From an uncultured Clostridia bacterium (GTDB lineage: Bacteria > Bacillota > Clostridia > Christensenellales > Borkfalkiaceae): 64,000 bases of DNA. Location of the stretch: contig CANQUL010000001.1 in assembly GCA_947627015.1 (NCBI GenBank), forward strand, positions 25,232-89,231, written 5' to 3'. The position numbers and the translations under genes were made by a program. Of this stretch, positions 9,193 through 18,830 are shown in pieces (positions within the stretch are counted from its first letter, which is position 1; each line of letters starts with the position of its first letter). The notes under the pieces were generated by a model, which was not told the origin of the DNA, ran no database searches, and saw only the letters and a list, made by a program, of their open reading frames with translations.

Positions 9193-10099
9193 ATTTCATC
9201 CCCACTCTGAGTTTTCCGCCGTTCAGAAAGGCGGTATCCGCCATCCGTTTTCCGCCTGCAAGCTGCACTTCGGAGAGCCGCACCGCGCCCGTGCCGCACT
9301 TTACGACAAGACCGCGCTTGGGGGAAGCCTCCACGACCGTCCCGGCGGGGACGTCCGCATCGCATGCGGTCTCCGCGGCGAAGCAGAGATTGAGCAATAT
9401 CCCGCCGCACACGCCGAACGAGCCGGGCGACGGCGACAGCCCGCGGATGAGACAACTCACCTCGCGTGCGCTTCGCGAAAAGTCGACTTCGGTCCGCGCG
9501 ACCTTTTTGCAGGTGAAGCCATCGCCCTGCTTTTTCAGGACGAAATCACCCCTTGCGATCGTGTCGAGTGCCTCCGGGATCATCTCCGCGGCAAGCAGAG
9601 AAAGACGGCCCGAGAGCGTCTCCGCGGTATCCATGTCCGAGATGGGGAGCGAACGCGCGGTAAGAATGTCCCCTGTGTCGAGGCCGAGTTCGGTCCGCAT
9701 GATCGTGATGCCTGTCTCGGTTTTTCCATCGAGGATCGCGCGCGGAATGGGTGCCGCCCCGCGGTAATCGGGCAACAGGCTCGCATGGATGTTCCATACT
9801 CCCATCGGGAAGAGGTCCAGAACTTCCTGCGTCAGGATCTGTCCATAGGCGCAAGTGACCATGAGGTCGGCTCCCGTTTCCCGAAGGGCGGCGAGATCCG
9901 TGCGGAGCCGTTCGGGCTGCAGAACGCGGATCCCGCGGGAGAGCGCCTCCTTTTTGACGGGCGGAGGCGTAAGGATCCCCTTGCGCCCCTGCGGACGGTC
10001 TGGCTGCGTCAAAACTGCCGAAATTTCGAACCCATGTTCATAAATCGCCAAAAGAGGCGGACAGGCAAAAGCGGGTGTACCCGCGTAGACGAGTTTCAA
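9176..10099 (-). CDS. fmt: Methionyl-tRNA formyltransferase
   Basis: MKLVYAGTPAFACPPLLAIYEHGFEISAVLTQPDRPQGRKG...NIHASLLPDYRGAAPIPRAILDG. Confidence 0.95.
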   Translation of the reverse strand: MKLVYAGTPAFACPPLLAIYEHGFEISAVLTQPDRPQGRKGILTPPPVKKEALSRGIRVLQPERLRTDLAALRETGADLMVTCAYGQILTQEVLDLFPMGVWNIHASLLPDYRGAAPIPRAILDGKTETGITIMRTELGLDTGDILTARSLPISDMDTAETLSGRLSLLAAEMIPEALDTIARGDFVLKKQGDGFTCKKVARTEVDFSRSAREVSCLIRGLSPSPGSFGVCGGILLNLCFAAETACDADVPAGTVVEASPKRGLVVKCGTGAVRLSEVQLAGGKRMADTAFLNGGKLRVGMKFERLS

Positions 10100-10179
10100 A
10101 TTCTTCTCCTTTTATCGAAGAGGGACGGCCGCATGCCCCGCGCTTTTTGCGGAAAAGGCGCGGCCGGAAGGTCCTGCGG

Positions 10180-10635
10180 TCAGTCCTCGACGGTGCGGAC
10201 TTTGTCTGCCTTGTCGGTATAGAGCACGCCGTCGAGATGGTCGAGTTCATGGCAGATGGCGCGGGCAAAGAAGTCGTGCGCCACGAGCGAATAGCGATCC
10301 CCGTTGCGGTCGGAAAACACCACCTTCACCTTGGAGGGACGGAGGACGTTGCCCGTCTTTCCGCGGACGGAGAGGCATCCCTCGCTGCCGTACTGCTCGC
10401 CCTTCTGCCAGACGAACACGGGGTTGATGAATTCGAAGTAGCCCTCCTCCACGTCGACGACGGCGACACGGAGCGGAACGCCCACCTGCGGGGCGGCAAG
10501 TCCGGCGCCCTCCGCGGCCTTGAGCGTCTCCTTCATGTCGTCGAGGAGCACGGCGAGCTCGCGGTCGAAGGACTTGACGGGTTCGCATTTTTTGCGGAGA
10601 ACGGGGTCTCCGATCTGGACGATTTCACGGATCAT
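10180..10635 (-). CDS. def: Peptide deformylase
   Basis: GAGLAAPQVGVPLRV...EGCLSVRGKTGNV...ICHELDHLDGVLYTDKA (HExxH variant ICHELDHL). Confidence 0.95.
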   Translation of the reverse strand: MIREIVQIGDPVLRKKCEPVKSFDRELAVLLDDMKETLKAAEGAGLAAPQVGVPLRVAVVDVEEGYFEFINPVFVWQKGEQYGSEGCLSVRGKTGNVLRPSKVKVVFSDRNGDRYSLVAHDFFARAICHELDHLDGVLYTDKADKVRTVED

Positions 10636-10647
10636 GATTTCACCTCT

Positions 10648-12822
10648 TCAGCTGAGATTCGCGGGATTTTCTTCCACATAGACGAGGACGTTTTTGAAGT
10701 GCTCCTCCGCGCAGGCGGCGTACACATCCTTGAGGACACGGCTGTCCGCAAGCCGCATGAGCACCTGATAGCGGAACTTGTTCTGGATGCGCTTGATGGG
10801 CGAGTGCATCCGGTTGAAAAAGAGGAAGGCGTCGGGTTCGGAAGTATACAGCCTGTTCAGCTTTTCATAGACGCATTTGAGCGCGGAAAGCGTCTCCTGC
10901 TCGTCCTCCCCCGTCACCATCACACGGACGATCTTTGCAAAGGGCGGAAACATCGTCGCGGCACGCATGGAGATCTCATGGGCGTAGAAGCCCTCATAGT
11001 CGTAATTCGCCGCAAAGCGGAGGATGTAATTTTCGGGATCGTACGTCTGGAGGACGACCTCGCCGGGTTCCTGTGCCCGTCCGCTGCGCCCCGCCACCTG
11101 CGTAACGAGCTGGAAGGTCCGCTCTCCGCTCCGGAAATCCGCAAAATGCAGACTCATGTCCGCATCGAGGATGCCGACGAGCGTGACTTGAGGGAAGTCG
11201 TGCCCCTTGGCGACCATCTGCGTCCCGACGAGGATGTCGGCCTCATGCGCGGCAAACTGTTTCAGAATGCGGTGATGTCCCTCCTTGCCGCTCGTCGTGT
11301 CGACGTCCATGCGAAGGATGCGCGCCGCGGGGTACATCTTTCTGAGGTCTCCGACGACCCGTTGGGTGCCCGTTCCCACATATCCGAGGTGCTTCCCCCC
11401 GCATTCGGGACAGGCGGGCGGCATGCGGTAGCGCGCGCCGCAGTAGTGGCATTTGAGGCAGTTTTCGTCGCTGTGGTAGGTGAGCGAGACGTCGCAACTC
11501 TCGCACTTTGCGACATAGCCGCAGTCCCGGCAGATGACCGTCTGCGAATACCCCCTGCGGTTGAGGAACAGAATGGCCTGATTGCCCCGTTCGAGGCATT
11601 GAGAGAGCTTTTGGCGGAGCTCCGTCGAGAAGCCCGTGACGTTGCCCCGCCGCACCTCACGGCGCATATCGACGATGCGAACCTCGGGCATGGGTCGGGC
11701 GTTGATCCTCTCGGGCATGGAAACGAGCTCGAATTCGCCGTCCTTTGCGCGCTTGTACGTCTCGACGGACGGCGTTGCGCTCCCGAGGACGAGCTTGCAA
11801 TGGTTATAGCGGGCACGGAGCAGTGCGATGTCAAAGGTATTGTAGCGCGGCGAACTCTCGGAGGAGTAACTTCCGTCGTGTTCCTCGTCGAGGACAATGA
11901 TCCCCACGTTCTCGAGCGGAGCAAAGACGGCCGAACGGGCGCCGACGGCGATACGGGCCGTTCCCTCCCGAAGGCGCATCCATTCGTCGAAGCGTTCGCC
12001 CGCAGAGAGTCCGCTGTGAAGGATCGCCGCCGAACTGCCGAACCGCGCCCGGAGCTGCATGAGCATCTGCGGCGTCAGCGAGATTTCCGGGACGAGAAAG
12101 ACAGCCGTCTTGCCCGCCTTGAGCGTATCGGCGATGAGGGAGAGGTAGACCTCCGTCTTTCCGCTCCCCGTCACGCCGTGGATGAGGATGACCGTCTTGT
12201 CCGTCCGGTTGACCGTTTCGACGGCGTTTTGTTGGAATGGGGTCAGGTTTTTTACGCTGTTTTGCCCCGTCTCCCCCTGATAGGGATCGCGGAAAACGCG
12301 CCGTTTTTCGCTCAGGACGATACCCTTTTCTTTGAGCGCTTTGAGCGCCCCGCCGAAGCGTTCGCGGAGCAGTGCGGAATCGGCTTCCCCCGCCTCGGCA
12401 AGGTATTCGACGAGCGCAAGCTGCGCCTTGGCACGGGGAGAGACCGGGCCGGCGTTCTCCGCAAGACGGCAGACGGTGCGATAGCGTGTGCTCACCTTGC
12501 CCGTGCGCATTTCGGCAGGCAGGAAGAGGCGGAGCGTCAGGGCCATGGGGACCCGATAGCGACTCGTGACGGCCTCCGCGAGGCAGAGCGATTCGGCGGT
12601 GAGTGCGGGGAGCGTGTCCTCTGTCCGAAGCACGCGCTTGATCTTTTCGGGCGGAACGTCGGTCGTGGGCTTGACGCGCATGACAAAGCCCGTCGTCACG
12701 CCCCTGCCGAAGGGCACGACGACGCGCATCCCGGGGCGCATTTCCTCCCCACATGCGTAATCGAAGATCTTATCGACATCGCTGTGCGCGATATCCACGA
12801 TGACTTCCGCGTACATGTTCAC
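10648..12822 (-). CDS. priA: Primosomal protein N' (replication restart helicase PriA)
   Basis: ILIHGVTGSGKTEVYLSL, VLDEEHDGSYSS, zinc-binding CRDCGYVAKCESC...CHYCGARYRMPPACPECGG. Confidence 0.95.
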   Translation of the reverse strand: MNMYAEVIVDIAHSDVDKIFDYACGEEMRPGMRVVVPFGRGVTTGFVMRVKPTTDVPPEKIKRVLRTEDTLPALTAESLCLAEAVTSRYRVPMALTLRLFLPAEMRTGKVSTRYRTVCRLAENAGPVSPRAKAQLALVEYLAEAGEADSALLRERFGGALKALKEKGIVLSEKRRVFRDPYQGETGQNSVKNLTPFQQNAVETVNRTDKTVILIHGVTGSGKTEVYLSLIADTLKAGKTAVFLVPEISLTPQMLMQLRARFGSSAAILHSGLSAGERFDEWMRLREGTARIAVGARSAVFAPLENVGIIVLDEEHDGSYSSESSPRYNTFDIALLRARYNHCKLVLGSATPSVETYKRAKDGEFELVSMPERINARPMPEVRIVDMRREVRRGNVTGFSTELRQKLSQCLERGNQAILFLNRRGYSQTVICRDCGYVAKCESCDVSLTYHSDENCLKCHYCGARYRMPPACPECGGKHLGYVGTGTQRVVGDLRKMYPAARILRMDVDTTSGKEGHHRILKQFAAHEADILVGTQMVAKGHDFPQVTLVGILDADMSLHFADFRSGERTFQLVTQVAGRSGRAQEPGEVVLQTYDPENYILRFAANYDYEGFYAHEISMRAATMFPPFAKIVRVMVTGEDEQETLSALKCVYEKLNRLYTSEPDAFLFFNRMHSPIKRIQNKFRYQVLMRLADSRVLKDVYAACAEEHFKNVLVYVEENPANLS

Positions 12823-12873
12823 CTTGATTTTGCCTCCGCATCCGATAAAATGCGATATGGGGTACGATTTTAT

Positions 12874-12900
12874 GAAAAAATCGCCCCGCGAACGGGGGCG
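12874..12900 (-). terminator. Rho-independent terminator/attenuator between rpoZ and priA
   Basis: Minus strand CGCCCC-CGTTCG-CGGGGCG followed by ATTTTTTC. Confidence 0.7.
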
Positions 12901-12903
12901 TTT

Positions 12904-13125
12904 TCAGTCCTTGGTGCTCTTGAACTTGCCGTTCATGACCTCGTTGCAAGCAACGACGATCTCCTTTTGCTTGCCGGGAAGTTCGGTCGCGCCCGTCGAT
13001 TGCATCTGCTCGATGATCTGGCGCGTGCGCTTTGAAATGAGCACGCACAGCTCGTAGCGGGATACGGGCTCCTCTTCCGTGCCCAATTTTCTCACAAGTG
13101 CGTCCACAGACGGTTCATTGATCAT
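12904..13125 (-). CDS. rpoZ: DNA-directed RNA polymerase omega subunit
   Basis: SRYELCVLISKRTRQI... in canonical gmk-rpoZ-priA order. Confidence 0.88.
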   Translation of the reverse strand: MINEPSVDALVRKLGTEEEPVSRYELCVLISKRTRQIIEQMQSTGATELPGKQKEIVVACNEVMNGKFKSTKD

Positions 13126-13137
13126 ATTGCTACACTC

Positions 13138-13716
13138 CTACTTGGTTTTTTCCTGATGGATGACGGCGGCGAGTTCGTCGGTCGCGGCCGAAAGGTCGTC
13201 GTTGACGACGGTATAGTCGAACTCCTTCGCCATGGAGAGCTCATACCCGACGCGCGCACGGCGGAGTTCGAGCTGTTCCCGGGTCTCGGAGCCACGGTGA
13301 AGAAGTCGCGCTTCGAGCGATGCGAGGTCGGGCGGCGCAATGAGAATGGTCACCACTTTGTCGCCTTCTCCTCGGGCATGGTATGCGCGTTTGACGTTCA
13401 ACGCCCCCACAACGTCGATTTCGAGAAGTACCGAACGATGTGCGGCAAGCTGCTTTTCGACATAGGAACGGGGCGTCCCATAATAGTTGCCGAAGTGCTC
13501 GTCGTATTCCACGAAGGCATCCCGGCGGATGTCCTCCTCGAATGTTGCACGGTCGATGAAAAAGTAATCGATCCCCTCTCTTTCCCCCTTGCGGGGAGGG
13601 CGGGTCGTGCAGGAGACGGAGAGCGCGAGACTTGCATCCCGTTTGATGAGTTCGCGCACCAACGTGCCCTTTCCGACGCCCGACGGGCCCGAAATACAGA
13701 ACAGTAAGTCTCTCAT
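13138..13716 (-). CDS. gmk: Guanylate kinase
   Basis: LLFCISGPSGVGKGTLVRELIK...SCTTRPPRKGEREGIDYFFI. Confidence 0.96.
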   Translation of the reverse strand: MRDLLFCISGPSGVGKGTLVRELIKRDASLALSVSCTTRPPRKGEREGIDYFFIDRATFEEDIRRDAFVEYDEHFGNYYGTPRSYVEKQLAAHRSVLLEIDVVGALNVKRAYHARGEGDKVVTILIAPPDLASLEARLLHRGSETREQLELRRARVGYELSMAKEFDYTVVNDDLSAATDELAAVIHQEKTK

Positions 13717-13717
13717 A

Positions 13718-14590
13718 TCACTCTAAATTCTGGATCTGCTCGCGGACCTTTTCGATCTCGTTCTTCATCTCGAGCGCGAGGTTCGTCACCTCTCTGTCGC
13801 CCGATTTGGAGCAGATGGTATTGCATTCGCGGTTGAACTCCTGCACCAGAAAGTCGAGTTTGCGACCGACCTGATCGAGTGCGGCGATCTTGCGGAATTC
13901 CACGATGTGCGAGGCGAGACGGGTGAGCTCTTCGTCGATGTTGCACTTGTCCGAATAGACGGCCGCCTCCGTCAGGATACGCGTCTCGTCCACTTTGCCG
14001 CCGAGGTACTCCGTAATGCGCTCCGTGAGCTTTTTGCGATACTCCTCCGCGACCATGGGCGCCCTCTTTGCGATCGCATCGCGAAGAGCCGCGATCGTAT
14101 CCATCCGCGCGAGAAGGTCCTTTTTGAGGCGTTCGCCCTCCCCGAGACGCATGGCTTTATGGGCATCGAGCGCAGCTTTGAGCGCCGATTCCAACGCCGA
14201 AAGGAGCTCGGCGTCGTCCGAAGTCCCGTCCTCGGCCTTTACCACATCGGGCAGGCGCAGAAGGTAGGACAGGGTGACGTCGTCCGGAACGGCGGGAAAT
14301 TCGGCCTTGAGCGCAGCCGCCGCCCCGAGATAGGCACGGGCGGCCTCGAGATCCGCAGACAGGGCATGCGCGGTCTCACGCCGATCGGTATAGGAGACAA
14401 AGACGTCGACATGCCCCCGTGAAATGCTCTCGCGGACATGGCCGCGGATGAGCTCTTCGGACGCGAGAAAGACGCGCGGACTCTTGACGGAGAGGTCGAG
14501 ATAGCGGTTGTTGACCGACTTCACCTCGACGGTGAGTTCGATCCCGCCTTCCCGGTATTCGCCCTTTCCGTATCCCGTCATGCTGTACAT
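13718..14590 (-). CDS. yicC: YicC-family endoribonuclease-like protein
   Basis: MYSMTGYGKGEYREGGIELTVEVKSVNNRYLDLSVKSPR...C-terminal EFNRECNTICSKSGDREVTNLALEMKNEIEKVREQIQN. Confidence 0.94.
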   Translation of the reverse strand: MYSMTGYGKGEYREGGIELTVEVKSVNNRYLDLSVKSPRVFLASEELIRGHVRESISRGHVDVFVSYTDRRETAHALSADLEAARAYLGAAAALKAEFPAVPDDVTLSYLLRLPDVVKAEDGTSDDAELLSALESALKAALDAHKAMRLGEGERLKKDLLARMDTIAALRDAIAKRAPMVAEEYRKKLTERITEYLGGKVDETRILTEAAVYSDKCNIDEELTRLASHIVEFRKIAALDQVGRKLDFLVQEFNRECNTICSKSGDREVTNLALEMKNEIEKVREQIQNLE

Positions 14591-14664
14591 GAAAGCAACC
14601 CCCGTCTGCCCGCATAGAGCCTTTTCCGTGACGGAAAAAGGCTGTGCGGGAGCATTCTCATTCC

Positions 14665-14693
14665 ATTATACCATGCGCGCGCGATGTTTGCAA
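14665..14693 (-). promoter_or_regulatory. Promoter for yicC-led operon
   Basis: TTGCAA-17 bp-TATAAT on minus strand. Confidence 0.65.
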
Positions 14694-14721
14694 GTGATTT
14701 CCGCGAATTTTTGCGCAAAAA

Positions 14722-14760
14722 AGGGACGGACCGCAGTCCGCCCCTCTCTGTTTCCGTCCC
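14722..14760 (-). terminator. Terminator of 1,300-aa surface lipoprotein gene
   Basis: Minus GGGACGGA...TCCGTCCC stem followed by TTTTTT, with an inner CGGACTGCGGTCCG hairpin. Confidence 0.6.
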
Positions 14761-17700
14761 TTATGCGGGATCGGTCTCACTGTCGACGACAAATTCGTTG
14801 TCGTCGATATGGAACTTGACGACCTTTTTCGTCACGGTGCTCGTGAAGGTGTAGTAGGTCACTCCTCCTTCGACTGTCTTTGTATAAGAGACGACCTCGG
14901 GGTGATTGACGCCGCCTTCTCCGGGATTGTAGACCCAAAGCCGATCGCGGGAGAAAATGGTGATGCGGTTATATTTGATTTCAGCCCCATCTGCATTTTT
15001 ATAATAAATCGCTCTCGTGGGTCCCCAGATCTCAATCGCATCGTTGTCGTTGAAATCATAGACGTAGACACCCTCGAAGTAGCCGGTCTCGCCGACCTCG
15101 CCTCCGTGGAAGTTGTTTCCGTCCCAAGTAAAGCTACCCGAATAGAGCAACTCGCCCGCCTTCAGGACAGCGCCGACGGATTTATCCGGCTTGAGCCAAA
15201 TAAACTGATACACGATGCCGTCGACTGTCTTGATGTCCTGGCTCTCATGCTCAACGGTCACCGAAAGGGTGAAGCCGTAATCTCCGGATTCGACCGTAAT
15301 CTGAAGTTTCAGCGTAGTTTCCCGATCGTTATTGAGGAATGTCACGGACGTATTCAGCTGATACCCCGCTCCAAACGCATCGCCTTCCTGCAAGCCGCTA
15401 TCAACGAAGAAGAACTGATTCGCAATGCCGACCACCGCATACTTCCCACTGACGGAAAACTTGATGGATTGAGAGTTGCTGACGGCTTTCCCGTCTTTGC
15501 CGAGTTCAAACCAATTCGCGGTCCCATAGATCATAGAGCCCGCGAACGGCTCTTTCGAGATCGCGACATAGGTCAGTCCGTAATATTCGTAAACGACCGT
15601 GCCAACGCCGCGCTCCGTATCAAGTTCACCGTCCGTCCCTTCGGGCGTTTTTTCACCGATATTCGTATGCAGCTTGCCGTTCGTGTAGGTGTAAGTTCCC
15701 TGCTTGTCTACGCCGTCAAAATAGATGAGGTTGCCCTTTCCGTCGAGATAAAGACGATACGATGTACCGGAGGAAACATAATACACGCCCGCCTCCTGCT
15801 CTGCCGCAAACACATAGGTCTTGGCTGCCTCATCGAGCTGAAGGATATAGACGGCTCCGGCTTCGTCGGCATAGACGATGTCCGAAGAATCACCGAATAC
15901 CTTATAGATGTATTCCTTTCCGTTCGTCTGAATGGTGTAATAGCCGTCGAGCGTCACGGTGGTATCGCCGTTCCGATAGGTTCCCGCAAGACGGGTCTCG
16001 ACTACGGAGAACTTCAGGTTGTCTTCGTAATCACCGTAATAGCCCTCAAGCAGATTCTCGAGATTGCGGTTGTACGTCCACTCTTTATCTTGCCCGTTGA
16101 GCGTGAACATGAACTTGCTGCCGATGATGATGTACGTCGTGCTGACCGTCTTGCCCTTGAAGGTGAGCGTAATGGTGCCGTCGTACTCCTTGGTGGATCT
16201 CCCGTCAAGGATCGCCTTTGCGCCGTTGGCGATGTCGTAGTAGACCCCAGCCTCTTCTCCGAGTCTGATGTAGGACTCTGCGCCGACCGTAAGGTTCCCG
16301 GACGCGGAATCGTACTTCGCTTCCGTAAGCCCCGTGATGCCTTCAATCGTAATGGCGCCGTTTTCACCGACCGTATAGGACCCAACGTTCGTTGCACCGT
16401 CCTCGCTGTAATAGGTCACCTTTCCGTAACCGTCCAATACATAGAGGTCGGAATTGACATCGCCGTAGGTGCCGGCTTCGGCGCCGCGAAGGTTGAGGTC
16501 CATATCTTCCATATCGAAGGAAGCATAGAGGTCAAAGGTCTTCATCTCGCCGTCCGAAAATTCGGTATATACTGTAATGTGTTTGGGATCGCTCTCGGCG
16601 CCGTAACCGGGCAGCGTGCCGATATAGACATAGCCGTAACCCGTCACTTCGCCGTCCTCCGTAAATTCACACAACGTGTAGCCCGAATCGGTCCCGCTCA
16701 TGATGATCTTCCCGAAATCGGTGTAATATTCCGTACCCTTTGCAAAGACTCCGCTCGTCTTGAGCTGGCCGAAATCCTTTGTTGTAATGGTTTGGGCCGT
16801 GAGTTCATCGTCCGCGTTATATATGAGACAGTCTCTCAGCGAGGCATTGAACGCATCGACAAAGGGAAGACACGGCGCGGGACCGTAATCCCAAATATTG
16901 TAGTCATAATCACCGGTCGTAGAAAGCGGCGTCCAGATCTTGACCGTTCCGTATCCCTCCAAAGCAAGCTGACTGTAGAGTACGGAGGAGAACTGCGTGG
17001 TCCCGAAAGAGCCCCCGATCCCCGAATACGTGAACGCACCGTCCTCGATGACGGGAGCATGTTCTCCGCGGAAAATTATCTCCGCAAAAACACCTTGACC
17101 GAAGAGGGCATCCGCTTCGATGCGCTCGATCCCGCTTCCGAACGAGACGCTCAAAATCGTACCCGTATTGATGCCGTTGGAGATAAAGGTAGAGAACGCG
17201 TAGGAGCCGACGGACTTTACGGAATCGGCAAAGGACAGGAACCGGATCGAACTGTTGTTCACGCCCGCACCGGCCGCAACACGCGTGATGCCCTCGGGCA
17301 CATCATATACGATGGCCGTCCCCACATAGTCATAGAGCGTCGAACCGTCGATGACTTCACCCGCGGGATTGGCCGTAAGTTTCTTGGTAGACCACTTTGC
17401 GGCGTCGATCTTGTAGACGTCGCGTGAGCCGTCCTCCTTGTTGAAGAACACGCTGTCATAACCATAGAGGTCGCTCACGCAAACTTCGTCGTCCGTTACG
17501 ATCACGGCAAGCCGGCCCATGCCGACATAGATAAGGGCATCGCCGCGATAGATGCCCTCATAGGCGACATATGTATCGCGATCTTCATCGGAAAGATTGT
17601 AGAGGCCGCCCGTAAATCCCATGGCTTGGAGGGCATTCTCGATGGCTTCCATCTTCTCCTCGTCGGTTTCGAAGTCGTTCCCTTCGACGAGTTTGTCGAG

Positions 17701-18723
17701 CGCACTCTGCGCCGCAAAGGTGGTCAGATCTCCCGCCGAAAGCGCGTTGCGTCCGATGGTGGGGATATCGCCCGCAAAGGAGATCTCGAACTCGCCCGAC
17801 GTATCGTTCTTACGGAAGGCGCTGACGCCGATCTTGACCGTGGAGGCGGGTACCATGACCGCGATGAGCTTTGTGTTTTCAAAGGCGCTGTCCCCGATCT
17901 CCGTGGCCTCGCCGAGGTCGACGGCAATGAGGTTGGTGTCGCTGAAAGCGTGCTCGCCGATGGAGACACGGCCCTTGAGTTCGAGGATCTCGATCGACGT
18001 GTTGTTCTCGAATGCCTGCGCATCGATGACGCGGATGCCGTTCTCGATGACGACCTCCGACGCCGTGAGCGCCTTCATATCCCCGACACGGATGACGGGA
18101 GCGCCCGCGTAGGTCGAGGGAATGACCACCTTATCCGCAAAGGCATAGCCCTCTTTGGCCGTGATCATATAAGTTCCCGAGCTGCCGATGGCGCTGTACA
18201 CGAAGCCGTTCTCCTCGTGCACGACGGGATTCCACTTGGCGAAGAGCCACAGTTCGCCCGTCACCTTTGCGCTGAAATCGTACGTCTGCGTGAGCGCCTC
18301 GTCGGTGTACCATCCGTCAAAGGTGTAGCCGTCGCGCGTCGGCGCCGCGGGCCGGGAGACTGTTTCCCCTTCCGCCACCGTGGAATCGGCGACCTCCGTT
18401 CCGTCGCCTTCGACAAAGTGGACGGTAAAGTTCTCCGCGACCTTGTCCCATTTGGCATGGAGCGTGAGAGATTCCCCGACCGTCTCGTCGAAAGAGAAGG
18501 GTTCGGTGCACGCCGCGTCCTTGAACCAGCCGCCGAAGGTGTACCCGTCCCGCGTCGGCGCTGTGGGCTCTGCGATCTTGCCGTTTTCGGCGATCTGCGC
18601 CTCGACGCCCGATCCGTAGGCCGAATCGAAGGACACAACGATCGTCTTGTCGCAGGCGGCAAAGGCGAGAGACGCCGTGAGCGCGGCCGCGACCGAAAGA
18701 ATGAGTCCAAGTTTCTTTTTCAT
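14761..18723 (-). CDS. Large surface lipoprotein with InlB B-repeat (Listeria/Bacteroides repeat) domains, LRR_5/BspA-like segment and novel beta-rich repeats
   Basis: MKKKLGLILSVAAALTASLAFAACDK lipobox-like signal; 'PTRDGYTFGGWFKDAACTEPFSF' and 'PTRDGYTFDGWYTDEALTQTYDF' repeats; 'IRVIDAQAFENNTSIEILELKGRVSIGEHAFSDT' BspA-like repeats. Confidence 0.85.
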   Translation of the reverse strand: MKKKLGLILSVAAALTASLAFAACDKTIVVSFDSAYGSGVEAQIAENGKIAEPTAPTRDGYTFGGWFKDAACTEPFSFDETVGESLTLHAKWDKVAENFTVHFVEGDGTEVADSTVAEGETVSRPAAPTRDGYTFDGWYTDEALTQTYDFSAKVTGELWLFAKWNPVVHEENGFVYSAIGSSGTYMITAKEGYAFADKVVIPSTYAGAPVIRVGDMKALTASEVVIENGIRVIDAQAFENNTSIEILELKGRVSIGEHAFSDTNLIAVDLGEATEIGDSAFENTKLIAVMVPASTVKIGVSAFRKNDTSGEFEISFAGDIPTIGRNALSAGDLTTFAAQSALDKLVEGNDFETDEEKMEAIENALQAMGFTGGLYNLSDEDRDTYVAYEGIYRGDALIYVGMGRLAVIVTDDEVCVSDLYGYDSVFFNKEDGSRDVYKIDAAKWSTKKLTANPAGEVIDGSTLYDYVGTAIVYDVPEGITRVAAGAGVNNSSIRFLSFADSVKSVGSYAFSTFISNGINTGTILSVSFGSGIERIEADALFGQGVFAEIIFRGEHAPVIEDGAFTYSGIGGSFGTTQFSSVLYSQLALEGYGTVKIWTPLSTTGDYDYNIWDYGPAPCLPFVDAFNASLRDCLIYNADDELTAQTITTKDFGQLKTSGVFAKGTEYYTDFGKIIMSGTDSGYTLCEFTEDGEVTGYGYVYIGTLPGYGAESDPKHITVYTEFSDGEMKTFDLYASFDMEDMDLNLRGAEAGTYGDVNSDLYVLDGYGKVTYYSEDGATNVGSYTVGENGAITIEGITGLTEAKYDSASGNLTVGAESYIRLGEEAGVYYDIANGAKAILDGRSTKEYDGTITLTFKGKTVSTTYIIIGSKFMFTLNGQDKEWTYNRNLENLLEGYYGDYEDNLKFSVVETRLAGTYRNGDTTVTLDGYYTIQTNGKEYIYKVFGDSSDIVYADEAGAVYILQLDEAAKTYVFAAEQEAGVYYVSSGTSYRLYLDGKGNLIYFDGVDKQGTYTYTNGKLHTNIGEKTPEGTDGELDTERGVGTVVYEYYGLTYVAISKEPFAGSMIYGTANWFELGKDGKAVSNSQSIKFSVSGKYAVVGIANQFFFVDSGLQEGDAFGAGYQLNTSVTFLNNDRETTLKLQITVESGDYGFTLSVTVEHESQDIKTVDGIVYQFIWLKPDKSVGAVLKAGELLYSGSFTWDGNNFHGGEVGETGYFEGVYVYDFNDNDAIEIWGPTRAIYYKNADGAEIKYNRITIFSRDRLWVYNPGEGGVNHPEVVSYTKTVEGGVTYYTFTSTVTKKVVKFHIDDNEFVVDSETDPA

Positions 18724-18756
18724 ATTGACCTCCTGTGACGCACGGCATTGAGGATA

Positions 18757-18806
18757 TTTTTGCATAATTTACACAATTATGCAAAAAGCGGGTTCCCGCT
18801 TTTGCC
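18757..18806 (-). promoter_or_regulatory. Structured 5' leader: two mutually exclusive hairpins
   Basis: Minus strand GCAAAAGCGGG-AA-CCCGCTTTTTGC and TTTTTGCATAATT-GTGTA-AATTATGCAAAAA share the TTTTTGC segment. Confidence 0.5.
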
Positions 18807-18830
18807 CCGGCCGGACGTCTTATTTTGTCT

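Noticed and set aside
10075-13035. 986-aa plus-strand ORF antisense to def-priA-rpoZ
   Set aside because: Covers several well-supported minus-strand housekeeping genes; codon-bias artefact.
14618-14643. Hairpin AGCCTTTTTCCG-TCA-CGGAAAAGGCT upstream of yicC as a terminator
   Set aside because: Lies downstream of the yicC promoter with no following T-run; at most a leader hairpin, insufficient evidence for function.
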